A stretch of 64,000 nt of DNA from Bog-756 sp963824645 (lineage in GTDB: Bacteria > Actinomycetota > Acidimicrobiia > Acidimicrobiales > RAAP-2): positions 248,001-312,000 of the forward strand of contig CAWGQC010000012.1 of NCBI GenBank assembly GCA_963824645.1. The letters are read 5' to 3'. Below are positions 50,581-61,228 of this stretch, piece by piece. Both the position numbers and the translations under genes were made by a program. Position 1 is the stretch's first letter, and every line of letters starts with the position of its first letter. The notes beneath the pieces were generated by a model. That model had not been told where the DNA came from. It worked only from the letters and a program-made list of their open reading frames with translations, and made no database searches.

Positions 50581-52590
50581 ATGACTGATTCGTCGCTGCA
50601 CGTAACCGATTCCAGCGGCACCGGCCAGCTCGACCAGCTCGGGATCAACGTCATCCGCGGTTTGGCCATGGACGCACCCCGGGCCGCCAACTCCGGCCAC
50701 AGCGGAACGGCCATGGCCCTGGCTCCCCTGGCCCACGTGCTCTTCACCCGGATCATGCGGCACGACCCCTCTGAACCGCAGTGGCCCGACCGGGACCGCT
50801 TCGTCCTGTCCAACGGCCACGCCTCCATCCTGCTCTACTCCCTGCTCTACCTCACCGGGTACGGGCTGACCCTCGACGATCTCCGTGGTTTCCGTCAGTG
50901 GGGAAGCCGCACCCCGGGTCATCCCGAGCTCGGTCATGTTCCCGGCGTCGAAGTCACCACCGGGCCCCTGGGTCAGGGGGTGGCCAACGGTGTGGGCATG
51001 GGTATCGCCGAGCGTTGGCTGCGCAGCCACTTCTCGCCGGAGGTGTGCGACCACCACGTTTTCGTGTTGGCCGGCGACGGGTGCTTCGAGGAAGGCATCT
51101 CCCACGAAGCCGCCTCCCTCGCCGGTCACCTCCAGCTCGGCCGCCTGATCTACGTCTACGACGACAATCACATCACCATCGACGGACCCACCGAGCTGGC
51201 CTACAACGACGATGTGGGCGAACGCTTCGCCGCCTACGGTTGGTCGGTCGAGAACGTGGGCGAGGTGGCCAACGACCTCGATGTCCTCGAGGCGGCCGTC
51301 GGCCGGGCCAAGGCCGAAGAGGACCGACCCTCCCTGATCATCCTGCGCAGCCACATCGGCTACCCGTCGCCCCACCTCATGGACACGGCCAAAGCCCACG
51401 GCGACCCGTTTCCCCCCGATGAGATCCGGCTGACCAAGGAGCTGCTCGGGCTTCCCCCCGACCAGTCCTTCTGGGTACCCGACGAGGTACTCGAGATGTA
51501 CCGGGGCTGCATCCCCCGCGGCCAGGCCGTCCGTCGTCAGTGGCAGGAGCGGTTCGACGCCTGGACCGGCGACAAGGTCCGTTGGGAAGCCGCCCAACAG
51601 GGCCACGGGCTGCCCCAATGGGACGCCGCCCTTCCCACCTTTTCCCCGGCCGACGGACCCATGGCCACCCGGAAGGCGGTCAACGCCTGCCTCGACGCCT
51701 CCGGAGTCACCGTCCCCGGGCTGATGCCGGGCAGCGCCGACCTGACCGGCAACACGGGCATGGCCATGGCCGACGCCACCGCCCAATCGGTGACCGATCC
51801 GGGCGGGAGCCTCATCCACTACGGCATCCGGGAACACGGCATGGGCGGTGTGATGACCGGCATGGCGGCCCACGGTGGCATCGTCCCGGTGGGCGGCACC
51901 TTCTTTGTCTTCAGCGACTACATGCGGGGGGCCGTACGGGTGGCCGCCCTGTCCGGCGTGCACGTGATCTACTCCTGGACCCACGATTCGATCGGACTCG
52001 GACAGGACGGGCCCACCCACCAGCCCATCGAGCAGCTGGCCGCCGTGCGGGCCATGCCCGGTCTCCGGGTCATCCGTCCGGCCGATGCCAATGAGACGGT
52101 AGAGGCCTGGCGCATCGCCATCAACGGCGACGGGCCGACCGCTCTCATCCTGTCCCGACAGGAGATCCCGGTACTGGCAGCCACATCGGTTCGGGCCGCA
52201 TCCGGTCTTCAGCGCGGCGCCTACGTGCTGTCGGACCCGGACGACGCCCTGCGGGTCGTCCTCATCGGGACCGGCAGCGAGGTGCATGTGTGTCTGGACG
52301 CCGCCGACCTGCTGGCGGCGTCCGGCGTGCCGGCACGAGTGGTGTCCTTTCCCTCGTGGGAGCTTTTCGCCGAGCAGCCCGACCAGTACCGCCACGAGGT
52401 CCTCCCCCCCGGGGTACCCCGGCTGGCCGTCGAGGCAGCCAGCTCCTTCGGTTGGGACCGCTACGCCGACGCCACCGTGTGCATCGACCACTTCGGTGCC
52501 TCGGCCCCCGGCCAGGTGGCCCTGGACGAGTTCGGCTTCACTCCCCAGAACGTGGCGGCCCGGGCCCTCGATCTGGTGGCGCCCTCGTGA
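50581..52590 (+). CDS. tkt: Transketolase
   Basis: The 669-residue TPP-dependent enzyme has GLAMDAPRAANSGHSGTAMALAPLAHVLF, SNGHASILLYSLLYLTGY, the TPP/Mg2+ motif AGDGCFEEGISHEAASLAGHLQLG, GSADLTGNTG, IREHGMGGVMTGMAAHGG and THDSIGLGQDGPTHQPIEQL. It transfers two-carbon units between pentose and hexose phosphates. It starts a five-gene pentose-phosphate operon (tkt, tal, gnd, zwf, pgl) that runs into fbiC. Confidence 0.96.
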   Translation: MTDSSLHVTDSSGTGQLDQLGINVIRGLAMDAPRAANSGHSGTAMALAPLAHVLFTRIMRHDPSEPQWPDRDRFVLSNGHASILLYSLLYLTGYGLTLDDLRGFRQWGSRTPGHPELGHVPGVEVTTGPLGQGVANGVGMGIAERWLRSHFSPEVCDHHVFVLAGDGCFEEGISHEAASLAGHLQLGRLIYVYDDNHITIDGPTELAYNDDVGERFAAYGWSVENVGEVANDLDVLEAAVGRAKAEEDRPSLIILRSHIGYPSPHLMDTAKAHGDPFPPDEIRLTKELLGLPPDQSFWVPDEVLEMYRGCIPRGQAVRRQWQERFDAWTGDKVRWEAAQQGHGLPQWDAALPTFSPADGPMATRKAVNACLDASGVTVPGLMPGSADLTGNTGMAMADATAQSVTDPGGSLIHYGIREHGMGGVMTGMAAHGGIVPVGGTFFVFSDYMRGAVRVAALSGVHVIYSWTHDSIGLGQDGPTHQPIEQLAAVRAMPGLRVIRPADANETVEAWRIAINGDGPTALILSRQEIPVLAATSVRAASGLQRGAYVLSDPDDALRVVLIGTGSEVHVCLDAADLLAASGVPARVVSFPSWELFAEQPDQYRHEVLPPGVPRLAVEAASSFGWDRYADATVCIDHFGASAPGQVALDEFGFTPQNVAARALDLVAPS

Positions 52591-52618
52591 CCGTTCCGCA
52601 CCGCCCGAAAGGAATGCC

Positions 52619-53743
52619 GTGACCACACTCACCGACCTCTACGAGCAGCAGGGCCAGAGCCCCTGGCTCGACAACATGCGGAGGGACTGGCTTCAGAACG
52701 GCACCATGGCCGGAATGGTGGCGGAGGGGATCCGGGGTGTGACGTCCAATCCCACCATCTTCGCCAAGGCCATCTCCGGTCAGGACACCTACGACGACGA
52801 GTTCCGGGACCTCATCCGGACCAAGTCGGTGGAGGATGCCTACTGGGACCTGGTGGTGGACGACATCGAGTCGGCCCTCACCATCTTGCGGCCGGTCTAC
52901 GACTCCTCCGACGGAGGCGACGGCTACGTGTCGGTGGAGGTGGCTCCCTCCCTGGCCCACGACACCGAAGGCACGGTCCGGGCCGCTCGCTCCCTCCACC
53001 AGCGCATCGACAAGCCCAACGCGCTGGTCAAGATACCGGCCACCCCCGAGTGCGTCCCTTCCATTCGTCAGATGATCAGCGAAGGCCGGAGCATCAATGT
53101 CACCCTCATCTTCAGCCTGACCCGCTACGACGAGGTCATCGAGGCCTACCTGACCGGGCTGGAATCGCTGGCCGCCTCCGGCCGCAAGGATCTGTCCCAC
53201 GTGGCCAGCGTGGCCTCTTTCTTCGTCAGCCGGGTCGACACCGAGGTCGACCGTCGCATCGAGGCGGCCGCCTCGGGTTCCGCCGATGCCGACCATCTGT
53301 TGGGTCTGCGGGGAAAGGCGGCGGTGGCCCAGGCCCGGCTGGCCTACCGCCTGTTCACCGAGCGCTTCACCGGCCCACGGTGGGACGCCCTGGCCGCACT
53401 GGGAGCCCGCGTCCAACGTCCGTTGTGGGCCTCCACTTCGACCAAAAACCCGGCCTATCCCGACCTGGCCTACGTGGACACCCTGATCGGCCCCCACACG
53501 GTCAACACTATGCCCGACGCCACCGTCGCCGACTTCCTCGACCACGGGCATGTGGCCCGCACCGTCGACGTCGACGATGCGGGGTCGGATCAGGTCATGG
53601 CCGATCTGGCCACCGCCGGCATTCACATGGAGGATGTGGCCCAGGTGCTCGAGTCCGAAGGCGTGGCTTCGTTCGCAGCCTCATTCGACGATCTCATGCA
53701 GTCGCTGACCGACAAGGCCGGGCAGCTCGCCGCCCGTTCGTAA
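52619..53743 (+). CDS. tal: Transaldolase
   Basis: The 374-residue transaldolase has EGIRGVTSNPTIFAKAI, the Schiff-base Lys138 in NALVKIPATPECVPSIRQM and TLIFSLTRYDEVIEAYLTGLE, then RPLWASTSTKNPAYPDLAYVDTLIG. It exchanges a three-carbon ketol unit between sedoheptulose 7-phosphate and glyceraldehyde 3-phosphate. The start is GTG 52619 with AAAGGAA upstream; an ATG five bases earlier gives only three codons. It follows tkt by 28 bases. Confidence 0.96.
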   Translation: MTTLTDLYEQQGQSPWLDNMRRDWLQNGTMAGMVAEGIRGVTSNPTIFAKAISGQDTYDDEFRDLIRTKSVEDAYWDLVVDDIESALTILRPVYDSSDGGDGYVSVEVAPSLAHDTEGTVRAARSLHQRIDKPNALVKIPATPECVPSIRQMISEGRSINVTLIFSLTRYDEVIEAYLTGLESLAASGRKDLSHVASVASFFVSRVDTEVDRRIEAAASGSADADHLLGLRGKAAVAQARLAYRLFTERFTGPRWDALAALGARVQRPLWASTSTKNPAYPDLAYVDTLIGPHTVNTMPDATVADFLDHGHVARTVDVDDAGSDQVMADLATAGIHMEDVAQVLESEGVASFAASFDDLMQSLTDKAGQLAARS

Positions 53744-53821
53744 CCTCCGGCGCGCCGGTGGGTCCGATGGGCGTCGGTATCGACCACCCATGTAACCACT
53801 ACCCAACATGAGGAGAGCACC

Positions 53822-54753
<932 letters not shown>

Positions 54754-54757
<4 letters not shown>

Positions 54758-56397
54758 GCGCGGCCCAGGACACCGGGCTGGCCCGGGCCGCCACGGACGG
54801 TTCCACCGCCGACGGCACCGGACCGTCGGGCTCCTCCGGGGTCCAGAGCAAGAGGCGATCCCTGCCCCCGGTGCTGTCCAAGGCCCCGCCGGTGGCTCTG
54901 GTCATCTTCGGCGCCTCCGGCGACCTCACCGCCCGCAAGATCCTCCCCGCTCTGTCCCGCCTGGCCGACCGAGGGGTCCTGGATGACGGTTTCACCCTCA
55001 TCGGCGTGGCCCGCACCAAGTGGTCCGACGACGACTTCCAGGCCCATGTGGCCGAAGCCACCCCCGAGGGCGGCCCCAAATGGAAGGCGCTCACCGACCG
55101 GTTCAAATACGTGGCCGGTGAGTACGACGACCCGGACACCTTCAGCCGCCTGAAGGACCAGCTGGACGAAGCCGACCGTCTCGATGGGACCAGCGGAAAC
55201 CGCCTGTACTACCTGGCCACCATCCCCAGCGTGTTCGGCCTGGTGGCCGGGGCCCTGGCCCAGCACGCCTGCACCCGCCCGGCCGAGGGAGGTTCTTTCG
55301 TCCGGGTGGTGGTGGAGAAGCCCTACGGGCGGGACCTGGCCAGCGCGCTGGCCCTCGACGAGAAGATGCACGCCGCCTTCGAGGAGAGCCAGATCTTCCG
55401 GATTGATCACTACATGGGGAAGGAGACGGTCCAGAACGTACTGGCCCTCCGGTTTGCCAACGCCATCTTCGAGCCCATATGGAACCGGCGCTATGTCGAA
55501 CAGGTTCAGGTGACCGTGGCCGAGAGCCTGGGCGTGGAGCACCGGGGTGGCTTCTACGAGACGGCGGGGGCGCTGCGGGACATCGTGCAGAACCACGTCA
55601 TGCAGGTACTGGCCCTCACCCTCATGGAATCCCCCACCAGTACCGATGCCGACCGCATCCGCGACGAGAAGGTCAAGCTGCTCCACGCCATCGACATCCC
55701 CTCCCCCGACGAGGCGGTGGACAAGGCGGTACGGGCCCAGTACACCGCCGGTGAGATCGACGGCACCGAGGTCATCGGCTACCGGCAGGAGGAGGACGTG
55801 GCCCCCGACAGCCAGACCGAGACATACATGGCCCTCCGGCTCCGGGTGGAGAACTGGCGCTGGGCCGGTGTTCCCGTCTTCGTACGCACCGGCAAACGTC
55901 TGCCGGCCCGGGTCACCGAGGTGGCCCTCACCTTCCGCCAGGTCCCCTTTCTCCTCTTCGATCACCGGACCAGCCGCGACCTCCGGCCCAACACCCTCAT
56001 CCTCCGCATCCAACCCGACGAGGGGATCAGCCTCGAATTCGGAGCCAAGGTGCCGGGCGAACGGTTCCACCTCCGGTCGGTGGCCATGGACTTCTCCTAC
56101 GCCGACGCCTTCGCCGGCACCGAGGCGGCCGACGGCTACGAGCGGCTCATCCACGACGCCATGGTGGGCGACGCCACCTTGTTCATTCGGAGCGACGAGG
56201 TGCAGCAGGCCTGGAGGATCGTGGACCCCTACCTCACCGCCTGGTCCCAACCGGGGGTGGCCATGCAGAACTACCCGGCCGGCACGTGGGGACCGCATCT
56301 GGCCGATCTGTTGGTGCAGAGCGCCGGCGACCAGTGGCGCAACCCGGTGATCGACCTCGAATTGAGTGGGGGGCGCCTCACCGAACTGCCCCAATGA
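54754..56397 (+). CDS. zwf: Glucose-6-phosphate dehydrogenase
   Basis: The 547-residue enzyme has VALVIFGASGDLTARKILPALSRLADRG (NADP loop), VVEKPYGRDLASALALDEKM and the signature RIDHYMGKETVQNVLALRFANAIFEPIWNRRYV. A Ser/Gly-rich N-terminal extension of about 45 residues precedes the fold. Start and stop are coupled to gnd and pgl by ATGA overlaps. In many actinobacteria zwf is followed by the activator opcA; here pgl follows directly. Confidence 0.96.
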
Positions 56398-57119
56398 CCG
56401 GCCCGCAGGGGCGCTTCGAGCTGGTCGACTCGGTGCCCGACACCTTCGCCCGCCTGGCCGCCGACCGGTTGGCGGCCGCCGGTGGCAGCCCGTTTTCGTT
56501 GTTTCTGTCCGGGGGGGGGACGGCCGAGGAGTCCTACCGCCGTCTGGCCGCCCTGAGCCAGCAGGAAGACCCGTCGGCCTCCTGGTGGGCGGCGGTCGAC
56601 GTCTATGTGGGTGACGAGCGCTGCGTGCCCCCCGACGATGCTGATTCGAACCACCGGATGATCGCCGAAACCCTGCTGGCCGACGTCGGACCGGTGCGTG
56701 CGGACCATCCCATGTACGCCGGTGGACCTCCGGACCGGGCGGCGACCGCCTACCAGCAACTGATCGAGCCCCTCCGAACCTTCGACCTGGTCCACCTCGG
56801 ACTGGGGCCCGACGGTCACACCGCTTCCCTCTTCCCCGGATCGGCCGCCCTGGCCATCGACGACCCCGCCGTGCTGGTGTCGGCCAACCGTGACCCCGCC
56901 GCCAACAACCCCCATGATCGGATCACCCTCACCCTGGCCGGCCTGGCCCGGGCCCGACTGGTGATCTTCACGGTGAGCGGTCGGTCCAAACGTGAGGCCC
57001 TGGTCCGGATGGCCGCCGGTGAGGAGCTCCCGGCCGCCCGGGTGCGGGCCGACGAGGTGGTGTGGCTGGTCGACGCGGCCGCCGCCGGCGATACGGCGTT
57101 ACCCGGAGGGACGGGGTGA
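56394..57119 (+). CDS. pgl: 6-phosphogluconolactonase
   Basis: The 241-residue DevB-type lactonase has SPFSLFLSGGGTAEESYRRLAALS, DVYVGDERCVPPDDADSNHRMI, LVHLGLGPDGHTASLFPGSAAL and a C-terminal DEVVWLVDAAA. It hydrolyses 6-phosphoglucono-lactone between Zwf and Gnd. The ATG at 56394 overlaps the zwf stop. fbiC starts 22 bases after its end. Confidence 0.95.
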   Translation: MTGPQGRFELVDSVPDTFARLAADRLAAAGGSPFSLFLSGGGTAEESYRRLAALSQQEDPSASWWAAVDVYVGDERCVPPDDADSNHRMIAETLLADVGPVRADHPMYAGGPPDRAATAYQQLIEPLRTFDLVHLGLGPDGHTASLFPGSAALAIDDPAVLVSANRDPAANNPHDRITLTLAGLARARLVIFTVSGRSKREALVRMAAGEELPAARVRADEVVWLVDAAAAGDTALPGGTG

Positions 57120-57141
57120 CCCCCCCGATAAGGTGTCGCCG

Positions 57142-59517
57142 ATGCCCGCCGACCCTGGCTCCGCCCCTGTGACCGTGGCCGGCACGCCGGCCGGTGTGGG
57201 CGGCGCCGATCTGATCGACATGGACCTCCCCACCCTGCAGGGTTGGGCCCGCAAGGTGCGGACGGCCCGCCACGGCAACCGGGTGACCTTCTCCCCCAAG
57301 GTGTTCATCCCGCTGACCATGCTGTGCCGCGACCGGTGCGGCTACTGCACCTTCGCCAAAGCTCCGGCCCGGCTGTCGGCGCCCTACCTGTCCCTCGAAG
57401 AGGTGCGGGCCATCGCCCGCGCCGGTCGGGAGGCCGGTTGCCACGAGGCCCTGTTCACCCTGGGCGAAGGACCCGAGGATCGCTATCCGGTGGCCCGGGC
57501 CTGGCTCGACGAGCACGGATACGCCTCCACCGTCGAGTACCTCGAGCGGGCCTGCCAGACGGTTGTCGAAGAGACCGGACTGCTCCCCCACGCCAACGCC
57601 GGCGCCCTGGACGCCGGCCAACTGCTCGGCCTGCGCGCCGTGTCAGCCAGCCAAGGGATGATGATCGAGTCGCTCCATCCCGGACTCGACGCCCATCGGG
57701 GGGCGCCGGACAAAACGCCGGAGAGACGCCTGTCCACACTGGAAGCGGCCGGCGTGGCCCAGATCCCCTTCACCACCGGTCTGCTGGTGGGCATCGGCGA
57801 ATCACGCCGCCATCGCCTCGACGCCCTGGCCGCCATCGCCGCCAGCCACCGACGTCATGGCCACGTCCAGGAAGTCATCATCCAGAACTTCCTGCCCAAG
57901 GCGGGCACGGCCATGCATCGGTGGCCGCCGTGCCCCACCGACGAGTTCCACTGGACCATCGCCGTGGCCCGTCTGGTGCTTCCCCCCGACATCCACCTGC
58001 AGGCCCCGCCCAACCTGTCTGACGACCTGGCTCCGCTCCTCGACTCCGGCATCGACGACTGGGGCGGAGTGTCACCGGTCACAGCCGACCACGTGAACCC
58101 CGAGAGGAGATGGCCCACACTCGACAAGCTGCGTGCCGCCACCGAGGCGGCCGGACTCACGCTGGCCCCCCGGCTCACCCTGTATCCGGAGTTCGCCCTC
58201 GACCCGGACCGGTGGCTGGCCGAACCCATGCGCTTCCCGGTACTCGACGCCTCCGACGCCGAGGGGCTGGGCCGCGATCACCCCTGGTGCTCGGGCGGCG
58301 AGATTCCCCCCCCTCACCTCCTCGAGCCGAACCCCCCGGCCCCGGCCCCCCTGGCCGGCTCCGGCAGTGCCGTGGGTGAGGTGCTGGCCGGCGTGGCTCT
58401 GGGCCAGCAGGTCGACGAAGACGCCATCGTGACCCTGTTCGGCGCCCGCGGGCCCGAGGTACGGGCGGTGGCCGAGATGGCCGACCAGATCCGTTCCGAA
58501 ATCGTGGGCGACGAGGTCACCTACGTGATCAACCGCAACATCAACTACACCAACGTCTGCACCTTCAAGTGCCGTTTCTGCGCCTTCTCCAAAGGGCCCC
58601 TCTCCCTCAATCTGCGCGGCGCGCCCTACCTCCTGACGCTCGACGAAATCGCCGACCGGGTCCGTGAAGCCGAATCGTTGGGGGCCACCGAGGTCTGCCT
58701 GCAAGGGGGAATCCACCCCAAATTCGACGGTGAATACTACCTCGACGTGACCCGGGCGGTGCGGGACGCCTCGCCCACCATCCACATCCACGGCTTCACC
58801 GCGCTCGAGGTGACCGAGGGGGCCCGCCGCTCCGGCCTGCCCCTGGCCGACTACCTGGTTCTGCTCCGCGACGCCGGTCTCCGGACCCTCCCGGGTACGG
58901 CGGCCGAGATCCTCGACGACCCGGTGCGGGCCGTACTGTGCCCCGACAAGATCAATACCGAGGAGTGGCTCTTCGCCCACCGGACGGCGCACGGCGTAGG
59001 ACTAAGGTCCAACGTCACCATCATGTTCGGCGCCGTCGAACAGCCCCGGTCGTGGGCACGCCACCTGGTGCGGACCCGTAACCTCCAGAACCAGACCGGT
59101 GGATTCACCGAGTTCGTCCCGCTGCCTTTCGTGCACATGGCCACCCCGCTGTACCTGGGCCGCAAGGCCCGCCGGGGCCCCACCTTCCGCGAGACCCTGC
59201 TCATGCACGCCGTCGGACGCATCGCCTACCGCGGTTCGATCGACAACATCCAGACCAGTTGGGTGAAGATGGGAGCCGACGGAGTGCGCCAGATCCTCCG
59301 GGCCGGGGTCAACGACCTCGGGGGAACGCTGATGGACGAGAACATCTCCCGCGCCGCCGGGGCCAGTCACGGCCAGATGATGGACGCCGAGGGGTTCCGG
59401 GACATGGTCACCGCCGAGGGGCGGCGGCTGGTGCAACGCACGACCCTGTACGGGCGGGTGGATGAGCCCGGCGTGGACAAGCCGACCGTGGGTACCGGTC
59501 GCGCCGCCGGCCACTGA
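57142..59517 (+). CDS. fbiC: FO synthase FbiC (fused CofG-CofH)
   Basis: The 791-residue protein contains two radical-SAM domains. The first cluster Cys are at 62, 66 and 69 (LCRDRCGYCTF, CofG half) and the second at 473, 477 and 480 (VCTFKCRFCAFSKG, CofH half). INRNINYTNVC and GGIHPKFDGEYYLDVTRAVRD are typical of CofH, and FTEFVPLPFVHMATPLYL lies near the end. It makes the FO ring of F420 from tyrosine and a flavin precursor. F420 is relevant to the two Ddn-like proteins in the window. It follows pgl by 22 bases and may be in the same operon. Confidence 0.97.
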   Translation: MPADPGSAPVTVAGTPAGVGGADLIDMDLPTLQGWARKVRTARHGNRVTFSPKVFIPLTMLCRDRCGYCTFAKAPARLSAPYLSLEEVRAIARAGREAGCHEALFTLGEGPEDRYPVARAWLDEHGYASTVEYLERACQTVVEETGLLPHANAGALDAGQLLGLRAVSASQGMMIESLHPGLDAHRGAPDKTPERRLSTLEAAGVAQIPFTTGLLVGIGESRRHRLDALAAIAASHRRHGHVQEVIIQNFLPKAGTAMHRWPPCPTDEFHWTIAVARLVLPPDIHLQAPPNLSDDLAPLLDSGIDDWGGVSPVTADHVNPERRWPTLDKLRAATEAAGLTLAPRLTLYPEFALDPDRWLAEPMRFPVLDASDAEGLGRDHPWCSGGEIPPPHLLEPNPPAPAPLAGSGSAVGEVLAGVALGQQVDEDAIVTLFGARGPEVRAVAEMADQIRSEIVGDEVTYVINRNINYTNVCTFKCRFCAFSKGPLSLNLRGAPYLLTLDEIADRVREAESLGATEVCLQGGIHPKFDGEYYLDVTRAVRDASPTIHIHGFTALEVTEGARRSGLPLADYLVLLRDAGLRTLPGTAAEILDDPVRAVLCPDKINTEEWLFAHRTAHGVGLRSNVTIMFGAVEQPRSWARHLVRTRNLQNQTGGFTEFVPLPFVHMATPLYLGRKARRGPTFRETLLMHAVGRIAYRGSIDNIQTSWVKMGADGVRQILRAGVNDLGGTLMDENISRAAGASHGQMMDAEGFRDMVTAEGRRLVQRTTLYGRVDEPGVDKPTVGTGRAAGH

Positions 59518-59522
59518 CACCG

Positions 59523-60602
59523 ATGTCGGCCGAGCCCCGGGAAGGCGCCCCGGGTACCGGTGACGGTGTGGCGGAGGCAGTGGCCGCCCTGCTCGACACC
59601 CTCGAATCGACCTCGACGACAGCCACCCAACGGCGTCTCTACCGCTCGATGCTCACCACGGTGGCTGGACTGGCCACCGACGGGACCGAAATCATCGACC
59701 TCAAGGTGGCCGACTCGGCACTGGCCGAGATGGCCGAGGCCTTCCGGGTGTTCCGGCCCTTTCGCCGCCGGCGGAAGATCACCATCTTCGGGTCGGCCCG
59801 CACCCTCCCCGACCATCCCGCCTACCGGTCGGCCCGCGACCTGGCCGGTTCGATCTCGTCGGAGGACTGGATGGTGGTCACCGGGGCCGGCCCGGGGATC
59901 ATGGCGGCGGGCATGGAGGGCGCCGGGCGCGACCGTTCCATCGGGGTCAACATCCGGCTCCCCTTCGAGCAGGGGGCCAACAGCTTCATCGCCCAGGATC
60001 CCAAGTTGGTCGAGATGCGCTACTTCTTCACCCGCAAGCTCATGCTGATCAAGGAGTCCGACGGCTACGTGGTACTGCCCGGCGGCTTCGGCACCCTGGA
60101 CGAGGGCTACGAACTGTTGACCCTCCTCCAGACAGGCAAGGCCGAGCCGGCCCCGGTGGTCCTGCTGGACATCCCGGGAGGAACCTACTGGCGGGGATGG
60201 GACACCTTCATGCGCCAGGAGGTCGAGCCCCGTGGCCTGGTCTCGGTGGATGACCGCGCCCTGTTCATCATCACCGACGATGTGAAGGTGGCCACGGCCG
60301 AGCTCCTCGGCTTCTACCGCAACTACCAGTCCTGCCGCTGGGTGGGCGACCTCCTGGTCATGCGTCTGGCCGTGGCCCCCGGCCGGGCCGAACTGGCCGA
60401 GCTCAACCGCGACTTCGCCGACATCATCACCAGCGGCGTCATGCGGATGTCCAAGCCCCTCCCCCCAGAGCGGTCCGAGACCGAAGGGTTGGATCTGCCG
60501 CGGCTGGTGTTCCGTTTCGACAAGATCCACTACGGCCGGCTCCGCCAGCTCATCGACGCCCTCAACCGGATCGCCCCCGACCGCACCGGGTCGGAGGACT
60601 GA
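59523..60602 (+). CDS. LOG family (lysine-decarboxylase-like) nucleotide hydrolase-fold protein
   Basis: The 359-residue protein has a helical N-terminal part (AEAVAALLDTLESTSTTATQRRLYRSMLTTV) and a Rossmann-like LOG core with ITIFGSARTLPDHPAY, MVVTGAGPGIMAAGMEGAG and the family motif VVLPGGFGTLDEGYELLTLLQTGK. LOG proteins cleave ribose 5'-monophosphate from cytokinin nucleotides; larger bacterial members such as this are of unknown role, possibly nucleotide 5'-monophosphate nucleosidases. It begins five bases after fbiC and may be transcribed with it. Confidence 0.9.
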   Translation: MSAEPREGAPGTGDGVAEAVAALLDTLESTSTTATQRRLYRSMLTTVAGLATDGTEIIDLKVADSALAEMAEAFRVFRPFRRRRKITIFGSARTLPDHPAYRSARDLAGSISSEDWMVVTGAGPGIMAAGMEGAGRDRSIGVNIRLPFEQGANSFIAQDPKLVEMRYFFTRKLMLIKESDGYVVLPGGFGTLDEGYELLTLLQTGKAEPAPVVLLDIPGGTYWRGWDTFMRQEVEPRGLVSVDDRALFIITDDVKVATAELLGFYRNYQSCRWVGDLLVMRLAVAPGRAELAELNRDFADIITSGVMRMSKPLPPERSETEGLDLPRLVFRFDKIHYGRLRQLIDALNRIAPDRTGSED

Positions 60603-60620
60603 ACCGGTGGGGCAATCCTT

Positions 60621-60890
60621 CTAACGACCGGTGATCCCGGCGCCTTTCAGCATGCGCCGCAGGTCGATGACCATCTGCTCGTCGACATCGTGGCCCGAAG
60701 GCGCATCCAGCGTTTCCGTCTCCGGTCCCAGCGTCACCTTGTAACGCCCGTCGTGTCGCTCGCTGACCTCGCCCACACTCTCCAGCAGCGACAGCACGTC
60801 GTGCCACTGGATGTTGTGGCTGACCGGGTGCTGGAAGATCTTCTCCACGGTGACTCGGTGGTGTCCGTTGAGCTTGATGTCTTCGGCCAT
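60621..60890 (-). CDS. Conserved small hypothetical protein (HicA-like fold possible)
   Basis: The 89-residue product reads MAEDIKLNGHHRVTVEKIFQHPVSHNIQWHDVLSLLESVGEV and then SERHDGRYKVTLGPETETL with PSGHDVDEQMVIDLRRMLKGAG. The order (helix, strand with a HDGRY core, then DVDEQ helix) recalls HicA/YcfA-type dsRNA-binding domains, but no catalytic His is identified with confidence. Similar proteins occur in many actinobacteria. It ends close to the LOG gene on the opposite strand. Confidence 0.65.
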   Translation of the reverse strand: MAEDIKLNGHHRVTVEKIFQHPVSHNIQWHDVLSLLESVGEVSERHDGRYKVTLGPETETLDAPSGHDVDEQMVIDLRRMLKGAGITGR

Positions 60891-60988
60891 GGGTCCTCCC
60901 CGGCGGCCCGAAACAGCTCCGAGCTCACCGCCTGCGAGTGTAGACGGGCGCCGCCCACCGCTACCGGGAGCCCACTCCGTCCTGTCGG

Positions 60989-61222
60989 TCAGGGGCCGTC
61001 GTCGGCCTCCGATGACGACGGCGGACCGTTCAGCAGGGCCACCGCCTTGTCGATGGACCGCCGGGCCCGGGTGATCCTCTTCTCCTCGGCGGTCACCGAC
61101 GGATCAGGCTCACCACCGGCCCGTAGCTGGTCGGCGGCCCGACGCAGGCGGTCGAGGGCCAGATCGGCCAACTCCTCGCCGATGCCGGCCAGCCTCTCGG
61201 CGATCTCCGCGGGGTCGGCCAC
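60989..61222 (-). CDS. Small helical hypothetical protein
   Basis: The 77-residue product (MADPAEIAERLAGIGEELADLALDRLRRAADQLRAGGEPDPS, then VTAEEKRITRARRSIDKAVALLNG) is an amphipathic helical protein with heptad-like Leu/Ala spacing. It starts six bases after the stop of the acyl-CoA ligase gene and is likely in its operon. It could be a small accessory coiled-coil protein; no family is recognised. Confidence 0.65.
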   Translation of the reverse strand: MADPAEIAERLAGIGEELADLALDRLRRAADQLRAGGEPDPSVTAEEKRITRARRSIDKAVALLNGPPSSSEADDGP

Positions 61223-61228
61223 GATCGC

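Noticed and set aside
50320..52632. A 770-codon minus-strand open frame over tkt
   Set aside because: It is fully antisense to a clear transketolase gene. Long antisense frames are expected when third positions are GC-rich, and the translation is Gly/His/Val-rich with no motifs.
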